Positions 42,591 to 48,684 of a DNA stretch of 64,000 nt are shown piece by piece. How positions within the stretch are numbered: position 1 is the stretch's first letter; each line of letters opens with the position of its first letter. The notes under the pieces were generated by a model. The model saw only the letters and a list, made by a program, of their open reading frames with translations, had not been told where the DNA came from and did no database searches. Source of the DNA: Amorphoplanes digitatis (lineage in GTDB: Bacteria; Actinomycetota; Actinomycetes; Mycobacteriales; Micromonosporaceae); the NCBI RefSeq assembly GCF_014205335.1, contig NZ_JACHNH010000001.1:1860001-1924000 (forward strand), read 5' to 3'. A program made the translations under genes and the position numbers.

Positions 42591-43778
42591 GTGACCAGCA
42601 TCCTGACCGCCCTGCTCGCCGTCGTCATCGCGGCGGGCTCGGCGCTTCTGCTCGCCGAGGCCGTGCACTGGATCGTCAAGCGCCTCGGCCGGCGATCGAC
42701 CCTGCTGAGCGAGCTGGCGGCGACGGCGCACCGGCCCTTCCTCGCCGTGCTCACCGCGTTCGCGGTGCAGCAGGCGGTCCGCGGCTTCGCCGGGGACTTC
42801 CCCGGCCGCGAGCTCGTGCTGCACGGCCTGGTGCTCCTCGTGGTCGCGTCGGCGGCGTGGCTGGTCGGCGCGCTCCTGCTGGTGCTCGAGGACGTCGCGC
42901 TGGCGCGCTGGCGGGTCGACGTGCCGGACAACCTGAAGGCCCGGCGGCTCAGGACCCAGGTGGTGATGCTGCGCCGGGTCACCGTGGCCGGCATCGTGGT
43001 GGTCACCGTCGGGGTGATGCTGATGACCTTCCCCGAGGTGCGCGCGCTCGGCGTGAGCGTGCTCGCCTCGGCGGGCCTGATCAGCGTCATCGCCGCGCTG
43101 GCGGCGCAGAGCACGCTGGGCAACCTGATCGCCGGCCTCCAGCTCGCCTTCAGCGACGCGGTGCGCATCGACGACGTGGTGGTCGTCGAGAACGAGTGGG
43201 GCCGCATCGAGGAGATGACGCTCACCTACGTCGCCGTGCAGATCTGGGACGACCGGCGCCTCATCCTGCCCACCTCCTACTTCACCACCAAGCCGTTCCA
43301 GAACTGGACGCGTACCGACTCCGCCGTGCTGGGCACCGCCGAGATCGACGTGGACTGGTCGGCACCGGTCGAGCCCCTGCGTGCCGAGCTGCGCGCGGTC
43401 TGCGAGGGCACCGAGCTGTGGGACGGCCGGGTCTGCGTTCTCCAGGTGACCGACGCGGTCGGCGGTATGATCCGGTTACGGGCGCTGGTCAGCGCCGGCG
43501 ACGCCGGTTCGCTGTGGGACCTGCGCTGCCTGGTCCGCGAGCGGCTGGTCGCCTGGGTGTTCGAGCACCGGCGCGACGCGCTGCCGCGGCTGCGCGCCGA
43601 CGTGGCGAACGAGGAGCCCGTGGCGCCCGACCGGCCCGCGGTGCCGGCGCAGGCCGGTTCGGATGCTCCCGACGACGGCCGGGTCTTCGGCGGCGCGGGC
43701 GACGGCGACGAGCGGGCCGCCACCTTCGGTGGACCCGAAGAGCCCTCGAGAGCCTCCACGTCCGGTATGCGGCAGTAA
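42591..43778 (+). CDS. MscS-family mechanosensitive channel
   Basis: A 395-residue channel. Several N-terminal membrane helices are followed by the pore-lining helix region LASAGLISVIAALAAQSTLG and the beta domain DAVRIDDVVVVENEWGRIEE with LILPTSYFTTKPFQNWTR. It should release osmolytes on hypo-osmotic shock. The C-terminal tail after about 345 is charged and disordered. GTG at 42591. It is next to DUF1206 and upstream of the small envelope genes. Confidence 0.9.
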   Translation: MTSILTALLAVVIAAGSALLLAEAVHWIVKRLGRRSTLLSELAATAHRPFLAVLTAFAVQQAVRGFAGDFPGRELVLHGLVLLVVASAAWLVGALLLVLEDVALARWRVDVPDNLKARRLRTQVVMLRRVTVAGIVVVTVGVMLMTFPEVRALGVSVLASAGLISVIAALAAQSTLGNLIAGLQLAFSDAVRIDDVVVVENEWGRIEEMTLTYVAVQIWDDRRLILPTSYFTTKPFQNWTRTDSAVLGTAEIDVDWSAPVEPLRAELRAVCEGTELWDGRVCVLQVTDAVGGMIRLRALVSAGDAGSLWDLRCLVRERLVAWVFEHRRDALPRLRADVANEEPVAPDRPAVPAQAGSDAPDDGRVFGGAGDGDERAATFGGPEEPSRASTSGMRQ

Positions 43779-43809
43779 TTCCGGGCCTCGGTTTGCGAGG
43801 ATTGACCCG

Positions 43810-43823
43810 GCCCTGCGCAGGGC
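43810..43823. terminator. 14-base palindrome after the MscS gene
   Basis: GCCCTGCGCAGGGC lies 31 bases after the MscS stop and before the holin-X gene's AAGGAGG ribosome binding site. It can form a tight hairpin, followed by ATTAAG. It may be a terminator or an operator for the following trio. Confidence 0.45.
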
Positions 43824-43852
43824 ATTAAGCCGTCATTGGGAAGGAGGACACC

Positions 43853-44287
43853 ATGGCCGATGTCCTGAACGGAAGCCCGGCCCGTCCGGTGACCGACCAG
43901 TCCACCTCGGAGTTGGTGCAGCAGGCGACCGAGCAGCTGTCTCGCCTGGTGCGGGACGAGATCACCCTTGCGAAGGCGGAGCTCGCGGAGAAGGCTAAGC
44001 ACGCCGGAATCGGTGCGGGCCTGTTCGGCGGGGGTGCGGCGTTCGCGTTCTACGGCGTCGGCGCGCTGTTCGCCACGCTGATCATCGTCCTCGACCTGTT
44101 CCTGCCGCTGTGGCTGGCCGCGCTGATCGTGACCGTGGTGCTGTTCGCCACGGCCGCTGTCCTGGCGCTGCTCGGCAAGCGGCAGGTGAGCAAGGCGGTC
44201 CCGCCGGAGCCCTCGGCCGCGATGGCCAGCGCGAAGGCGGACGTCGACGAGGTCAAGCACGCGATCAAGACCAGGAGCCTGGCATGA
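43853..44287 (+). CDS. Actinobacterial holin-X / phage-holin-like membrane protein
   Basis: A 144-residue protein with an amphipathic N-terminal helix (LVQQATEQLSRLVRDEITLA), two membrane helices (ALFATLIIVLDLFLPLWLAA and LIVTVVLFATAAVLALLG) and a charged tail. This is the 'Actinobacterial Holin-X' family, which is not phage-encoded and appears in envelope stress modules. ATG at 43853 has AAGGAGG upstream. Its stop overlaps the next ATG in ATGA. Confidence 0.85.
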   Translation: MADVLNGSPARPVTDQSTSELVQQATEQLSRLVRDEITLAKAELAEKAKHAGIGAGLFGGGAAFAFYGVGALFATLIIVLDLFLPLWLAALIVTVVLFATAAVLALLGKRQVSKAVPPEPSAAMASAKADVDEVKHAIKTRSLA

Positions 44288-44574
44288 GCAACGTGAACGG
44301 ATCGGCTGGTGGGCGGCCCGATGTGACGGCCCTCCGCGAGGAAATCAGGCAGACTCGCGCCGATCTCGGCGAGACCGTGCAGGCCCTGGCGGCCAAGGCG
44401 GACGTGAAGGCGAGAGCGCGGGAGCAGGTCGCGCAGACCAAGCAGCGGGCGCGGGTGCGGGTGCACGACGCGTCCGTGAAGGTGCGGAGCAACCCGGTGC
44501 CGTTCGCCGCCGCGCTGGTGGCGGGCGCCGCCCTGGTCGGCGTCATCCTGATCGTGCGGGGGAGGCTCAAGTGA
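44284..44574 (+). CDS. DUF3618 protein
   Basis: A 96-residue protein with the DUF3618 signature LREEIRQTRADLGETVQALA, a basic coiled coil (VKARAREQVAQTKQRARVR) and a C-terminal membrane helix (FAAALVAGAALVGVILIV). The family is usually found with holin-X and DUF4235, as here. ATG at 44284 overlaps the upstream stop by 4 bases. Confidence 0.85.
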   Translation: MSNVNGSAGGRPDVTALREEIRQTRADLGETVQALAAKADVKARAREQVAQTKQRARVRVHDASVKVRSNPVPFAAALVAGAALVGVILIVRGRLK

Positions 44575-44843
44575 GCCACATGCTGCGCAAGGTGGCGTAC
44601 AAGCCCGTCGGACTGCTGCTCGGCGTCGCCGCCGGCGCGGTGGCGGGCTTCGTCTTCAAGGAGGTCTGGAGGCTCGCCTCCGGCGACGACGACGCACCGA
44701 ACGCCACGGACGAGGATCGGGGCTGGGGCGAGATCATCGCCGCGGCGGCGCTACAAGGCGCGATCTTCGCAACGGTAAAGGCGCTCGTCGATCGCGGTGG
44801 CGCGGCCGGTATCCGTCGTATCACCGGCGAGTGGCCGGACTGA
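44571..44843 (+). CDS. DUF4235 membrane protein
   Basis: A 90-residue protein with two hydrophobic segments (VGLLLGVAAGAVAGFVFKE and IIAAAALQGAIFATVKALV) and conserved RGWGEII, typical of DUF4235. GTG at 44571 overlaps the upstream stop in GTGA. Role unknown; the three-gene string suggests a membrane complex. Confidence 0.85.
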   Translation: MSHMLRKVAYKPVGLLLGVAAGAVAGFVFKEVWRLASGDDDAPNATDEDRGWGEIIAAAALQGAIFATVKALVDRGGAAGIRRITGEWPD

Positions 44844-45005
44844 CATTTCGCCACGCATAGACCGTGGCCGGGGCGCCGCCCGGACTCGGCATAGACCTCG
44901 GTCGAGGCTTCAGGTGCCCGTCTGAGCGCTGCTGAAGGCCTATTCAGGCGTTGGCGGGCCCGACTGGATTCGTCCAGGGGGCAGCCTTCGGACTGCTTCT
45001 TCGGG

Positions 45006-45141
45006 TACAGTGTGGCCAGTTTTTGTGTAAGTGGTTCAGGGGCTCGTCCTTCTGAAAAGCCGCCCCCTCGCGGTGCCGCTGCTCGAAAACGACCATCGGC
45101 CCCGCATCACCGGGCCGGCATTTTCAGAAGGAGAGTTCAGC
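45006..45141 (+). promoter_or_regulatory. cspA leader with perfect anti-ribosome-binding-site helix
   Basis: TCCTTCTGAAAA at 45047-45058 is perfectly complementary (12 of 12) to TTTTCAGAAGGA at 45121-45132, which contains most of the cspA ribosome binding site. Between them are 62 bases including a GC hairpin (CGGCCC at about 45097 pairs with GGGCCG near 45118). A -10-like TACAGT at 45006-45011 would place the mRNA start near 45018. The leader can hide the ribosome binding site and open by another fold, like a thermosensor. This is a structural reading only. Confidence 0.6.
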
Positions 45142-45345
45142 ATGGCGCAAGGAACCGTGAAGTGGTTCAACGCAGACAAGGGCTTCGGCTTCATCACCGT
45201 CGACGGCGGGGGTGCTGACGTGTTCGTCCACTTCTCGGCCATCCAGACGAGCGGCTACCGCACTCTGGAAGAGAACCAGCGGGTCGAGTTCGAGATCGCC
45301 CAGGGCCAGAAGGGCCCGCAGGCGGAGCAGGTTCGCCCGCTCTGA
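45142..45345 (+). CDS. Cold-shock protein
   Basis: A 67-residue single-stranded nucleic acid binding protein. It has both RNA-binding motifs, KGFGFIT (RNP1) and DVFVHFS (RNP2), plus the usual start [14 protein letters not shown]. It acts as an RNA chaperone and melts structures at low temperature. The ATG at 45142 is set by GGAG 8 bases upstream. That site is also the right arm of a 12-base helix with the leader. A strong terminator follows 60 bases after the stop. Confidence 0.97.
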   Translation: MAQGTVKWFNADKGFGFITVDGGGADVFVHFSAIQTSGYRTLEENQRVEFEIAQGQKGPQAEQVRPL

Positions 45346-45405
45346 GACCAACCTGCCGGCGTCGCCGCCGGCCGTCGATCGCCTGGCGGAGATCGGCTTG
45401 AGTGA

Positions 45406-45439
45406 CCCCGCATCCCCCCTCAGGGGGTGCGGGGTTTTT
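45406..45439 (+). terminator. Strong factor-independent terminator after cspA
   Basis: Stem CCCCGCA (45406-45412)/TGCGGGG (45428-45434) extended by CCCCC/GGGGG with one bulged T, loop around TCA, followed by TTTTT (45435-45439). It is one of the few classical U-tract terminators in this window. Confidence 0.92.
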
Positions 45440-45448
45440 CTGTGCCCG

Positions 45449-45655
45449 TCAGGGCTGCTGCTTGCTCCGCGCGCGGACCCGGATGCCGGTGACGATCATC
45501 AAGAGCCCGGCGATCACGACGATCGGCCCGATGACGGCCCAGAGCGTGACGCCGCTCATCACGCTGCCGCCGAGCAGGTCGAGGCCCTGAGCCGTCCAGA
45601 GCCCGCCCACCACGACGCAGAGCAGGCCCGCGGTGAGCCAGGTCCAACCCTTCAT
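45449..45655 (-). CDS. Small two-helix membrane protein
   Basis: A 68-residue protein with two membrane segments (WLTAGLLCVVVGGLWTAQGL and VIGPIVVIAGLLMIVTGI) and a basic tail (RVRARSKQQP). ATG at 45655 is preceded by GGGAG 5-6 bases upstream and is better than the start at 45679. It begins 10 bases after the aldo/keto reductase stop on the same strand. Function unknown. Confidence 0.7.
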   Translation of the reverse strand: MKGWTWLTAGLLCVVVGGLWTAQGLDLLGGSVMSGVTLWAVIGPIVVIAGLLMIVTGIRVRARSKQQP

Positions 45656-45665
45656 CGGCACTCCC

Positions 45666-46643
45666 TCACCAGCGGTCATGGACCTGCGGCCTGATCAACT
45701 CGTCGTACACGGCGCGGACCGCCTCGTGCGTCGCGGCGTCCAGCGGCGCCAGCGCGGCGGCCGACGCGTTGCCGCGCGCCTGCTCCGGGTTGCGCGCGCC
45801 GGGGATGACCACCGTGACCCCGTCCTGGTCGGCGATCCAGCGCAGCGCGAACTGCGCCATCGTCGCGCCCGCCGGCACGTGCGGCCGCAGCCGGCGCACG
45901 GCCTCGAGCCCGGTGCCGAAGTCCACACCGGAGAAGGTCTCGCCGACGTCGAAGGCCTCGCCGTGCCGGTTGTAGTTGCGGTGGTCGTCGGCGCCGAACG
46001 TGGTCTGCTCGTCGTAGCGGCCGGAGAGCAGGCCGCTGGCCAGCGGCACCCGGGCGATGATGCCGACGCCCGCCGCCGCGGCGGCGGGCAGCACCCGCTC
46101 GAGGGGCTTGAGCCGCAGCGCGTTCAGGATGATCTGGACGCTCGCGGTGCCGGGGCGCTCGATCGCCGCGAGCGCCTCGTCGACCCGCTCGACGCTCACG
46201 CCGTATGCCGCGATGCGCTTCTCCTGGACCAGCGTGTCCAGGGCGTCGTAGACCGCGCCGGTGGAGAAGACCGGGGTCGGCGGGCAGTGCAGCTGCACCA
46301 GGTCGAGGGTGTCGACGCCGAGGTTGGCGCGGGAGCGGTCGGTCCAGGCCCGGAAGTTGTCGAGCGAGTAGTTCTCCGGCTCCTGCGGCATCCGGCGGCC
46401 CATCTTGGTCGCCACGGTCAGCTGCGGCCGGCCCTTGATGAACTGCCCGATGACCTGCTCGCTGCGGCCGTCGCCGTAGACGTCGGCGGTGTCGATGAAG
46501 GTTACGCCGGCGTCCACCGCCGCGGCGAGCGTCGCGTGCGCGTCGTCCTCGCTGACGGTGCCCCAGTCGGCGCCGAGCTGCCAGGCGCCGAGCCCGATGA
46601 CGCCGACGGTGCGGCCCATCCGGTCGAAGGTGCGATTCTCCAC
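45666..46643 (-). CDS. Aldo/keto reductase
   Basis: A 325-residue NADPH-dependent TIM-barrel oxidoreductase. The catalytic tetrad is visible: Asp51 (DTADVYGDG), Tyr56, Lys80 (VATKMGRR) and His119 (LVQLHCPP). The C-terminal GARNPEQARGNASAA binds the cofactor phosphate. The substrate is an aldehyde or ketone, not predictable further. GTG at 46643. It is divergent from the methyltransferase gene. Confidence 0.92.
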   Translation of the reverse strand: MENRTFDRMGRTVGVIGLGAWQLGADWGTVSEDDAHATLAAAVDAGVTFIDTADVYGDGRSEQVIGQFIKGRPQLTVATKMGRRMPQEPENYSLDNFRAWTDRSRANLGVDTLDLVQLHCPPTPVFSTGAVYDALDTLVQEKRIAAYGVSVERVDEALAAIERPGTASVQIILNALRLKPLERVLPAAAAAGVGIIARVPLASGLLSGRYDEQTTFGADDHRNYNRHGEAFDVGETFSGVDFGTGLEAVRRLRPHVPAGATMAQFALRWIADQDGVTVVIPGARNPEQARGNASAAALAPLDAATHEAVRAVYDELIRPQVHDRW

Positions 46644-46707
46644 CTCGTGACCCTATCCGTCCGGTGGTACGGTGCAAAAAAGACGTACGTACGGTTTGGA
46701 GGCGCGC
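46644..46707. promoter_or_regulatory. Divergent promoter region with CGTACGTACG palindrome
   Basis: 64 bases between the aldo/keto reductase (leftward) and the methyltransferase (rightward). It contains a run of A (46676-46681) followed by the 10-base palindrome CGTACGTACG (46684-46693). The larger CAAAAAA...GGTTTG arrangement is a weak inverted repeat. A regulator may control both genes here. Confidence 0.4.
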
Positions 46708-47475
46708 ATGTGGGATCCCGCCGTCTATCACCGCTTCGGCAACGAGCGCTCACGCCCGTTCTTCGACCTCCTGGCCCGGGTCGGCGCCGAGCGGCCGCGG
46801 GCCGTCACCGACCTCGGCTGCGGTTCCGGCGAGCTCACCGCGACCCTCGCGGCGCGCTGGCCCGGAGCCCGGGTCACCGGGCTGGACTCCTCGCCCGAGA
46901 TGATCGCCAAGGCGCGGGGCCTGGACACGCCGGTGGAGTTCGCCGTCGCAGACCTGCGCGACTGGCGGCCCGGACCGGACACCGACGTGGTCGTCACCAA
47001 CGCCGCGCTCCAGTGGGTGCCCGGCCACCGAGACCTGATCGGCCGATGGGCCCGGGCGCTGCCGTCCGGCGCCTGCCTCGCCATGCAGGTGCCCGGCAAC
47101 TTCGCCGCGCCGTCGCACCGCGCCCTCCAGGAGCTCGCCCGCGGCGAGCCGTACCGGGCGGCGATCGGCGAGATCGTGCGGGAGGCGCCGGTGGACGATC
47201 CGAGCGGCTACGCCGCGCTGCTGACCGGCGCCGGTGCGGCCGTCGACGCCTGGGAGACCACCTACGTGCACCTGCTGCCGGAGACGGGCGCGGACCACCC
47301 GGTCCTGCGCTGGATGGAGGGCACCGCGCTGCGCCCGGTGAAGGCGGCGCTGGACGACACGCGGTGGCGCGATCTCCGTGCCGCGCTCGGCGCCCGGCTG
47401 GCGGCCGAATACCCTGCGCACAACGGATTTGTGGCGTTCCCGTTCCGCCGAATCTTCGTGGTTGCAGAACTTTAG
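46708..47475 (+). CDS. tam: Trans-aconitate 2-methyltransferase
   Basis: A 255-residue SAM-dependent methyltransferase. MWDPAVYHRFGNERSRPFFD is the diagnostic Tam N-terminus, and VTDLGCGSGELTATLAARWP is the SAM-binding loop, with GLDSSPEMI as the acidic loop. It methylates trans-aconitate, the toxic isomer of the TCA intermediate. ATG at 46708 has GGAGG 5-6 bases upstream, which is better than TTG at 46672. The deaminase gene begins 9 bases after its stop. Confidence 0.92.
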   Translation: MWDPAVYHRFGNERSRPFFDLLARVGAERPRAVTDLGCGSGELTATLAARWPGARVTGLDSSPEMIAKARGLDTPVEFAVADLRDWRPGPDTDVVVTNAALQWVPGHRDLIGRWARALPSGACLAMQVPGNFAAPSHRALQELARGEPYRAAIGEIVREAPVDDPSGYAALLTGAGAAVDAWETTYVHLLPETGADHPVLRWMEGTALRPVKAALDDTRWRDLRAALGARLAAEYPAHNGFVAFPFRRIFVVAEL

Positions 47476-47484
47476 GGGGAGAAG

Positions 47485-48501
47485 TTGACCGATCTGACCT
47501 CGTTCATCGCCGGGCTGCCCAAGGCCGAGCTGCACGTGCACCACGTCGGATCCGCCTCGCCGCGCATCGTCGCCGAGCTGGCGGCCCGGCACGAGGGCGC
47601 GAGCCCGGTGCCGGCCGACCCGGCGGCGCTCGCCGACTACTTCGCGTTCCGCGACTTCGGCCACTTCATCGAGGTCTACCTCAGCGTGGTCGATCTGATC
47701 CGTGACGACGAGGACGTCCGGACGCTCACCTACGAGGTGGCCCGGGAGCTGGCCCGTCAGCAGGTCCGGTACGCCGAGCTGACCATCACGCCGTACTCGC
47801 ACGTGCGGCGGGGCATCCCGGCGGCGGAGTTCTGCGCGGCCATCGAGGACGCCCGCAGGAGCGCCGCCGCCGACTTCGGGATCGACCTGCGCTGGTGCTT
47901 CGACATCCCGGGCGAGGCGGGGCTGCCGGCCGCCGAGGAGACGCTGCGGATCGCGCTCGAGGAGCGGCCCGACGGGCTGATCAGCTTCGGACTGGGCGGC
48001 CCGGAGGTCGGCGTGCCGCGGCCGCAGTTCAAGCCGTACTTCGACAAGGCCCGCGCGGCCGGGCTGCGCAGCGTCCCGCACGCGGGTGAGACCACCGGGC
48101 CGGAGACGATCTGGTCCGCGCTGCGCGACCTGGGCGCCGAGCGCATCGGGCACGGCGTCTCCGCCGCCGGCGACCCGGAGCTGATGGCCTACCTGGCCGA
48201 CAACCAGGTGCCGCTGGAGGTCTGCCCGACCTCGAACGTGCGGACCCGTGCCGTGCCGAGCCTCGACGAGCATCCGCTGCCGGCCCTGGTCGCCGCGGGC
48301 GTGCCCGTGACGATCAACTCCGACGACCCGCCGATGTTCGGCACCACCCTGGAGGAGGAGTACGCGGTGGCCGCGCGACTGCTCGGCCTCGACACGGCCG
48401 GGGTGGCCGAGCTGGCCCGCGCGGCGGTGCGCGCCTCGTTCCTCCCGGCCGGCGGCAAGTCCGCCCTACTTGCCGAGATCGACGGCTACGCCGCCGGCTA
48501 G
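47485..48501 (+). CDS. Adenosine-deaminase-family enzyme
   Basis: A 338-residue zinc aminohydrolase. Zinc His17/His19 (KAELHVHHVGS), His199 (PHAGET) and Asp280/Asp281 (NSDDPPMF) are present, plus the catalytic Glu in HAGET. The common HxHLDG(S/T) motif reads HVHHVGS, typical of an actinobacterial subgroup. Some members deaminate aminodeoxyfutalosine in menaquinone synthesis, so that activity is an alternative to adenosine. TTG at 47485 follows GGGGGAG, 9 bases after tam. Its stop shares CTAG with the opposing small gene. Confidence 0.85.
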   Translation: MTDLTSFIAGLPKAELHVHHVGSASPRIVAELAARHEGASPVPADPAALADYFAFRDFGHFIEVYLSVVDLIRDDEDVRTLTYEVARELARQQVRYAELTITPYSHVRRGIPAAEFCAAIEDARRSAAADFGIDLRWCFDIPGEAGLPAAEETLRIALEERPDGLISFGLGGPEVGVPRPQFKPYFDKARAAGLRSVPHAGETTGPETIWSALRDLGAERIGHGVSAAGDPELMAYLADNQVPLEVCPTSNVRTRAVPSLDEHPLPALVAAGVPVTINSDDPPMFGTTLEEEYAVAARLLGLDTAGVAELARAAVRASFLPAGGKSALLAEIDGYAAG

Positions 48502-48662
48502 CGGCCGAAGCCGGCGTAGAGGGGGTCCTGCCAGATCGCGAGCACCGCGAGGATGCCCAGCGTCAGGATCGTGACCACCCGTACGACCCGGCGCCGGTTG
48601 AACCGGCCCGGGTCGTCGTCCGGCTCGAGCTCCGGGTCGGTCCGTACGTCCGTGTCCAGCAT
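48498..48662 (-). CDS. Small single-helix membrane protein (54 aa)
   Basis: MLDTDVRTDPELEPDDDPG is an acidic cytoplasmic part, then RRRVV and one membrane helix VTILTLGILAVLAIW with a short exterior tail ending YAGFGR. ATG at 48662 is preceded by GGGGAG 5-6 bases upstream. It starts 22 bases after the large surface protein, so it is probably co-expressed. Function unknown. Confidence 0.65.
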   Translation of the reverse strand: MLDTDVRTDPELEPDDDPGRFNRRRVVRVVTILTLGILAVLAIWQDPLYAGFGR

Positions 48663-48684
48663 CGTGACTCCCCTCGCCCGGACC

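Noticed and set aside
43853-44287. Prophage remnant because of the holin-like gene.
   Set aside because: The family is a chromosomal actinobacterial envelope protein. No phage structural, integrase or att sequences are nearby.
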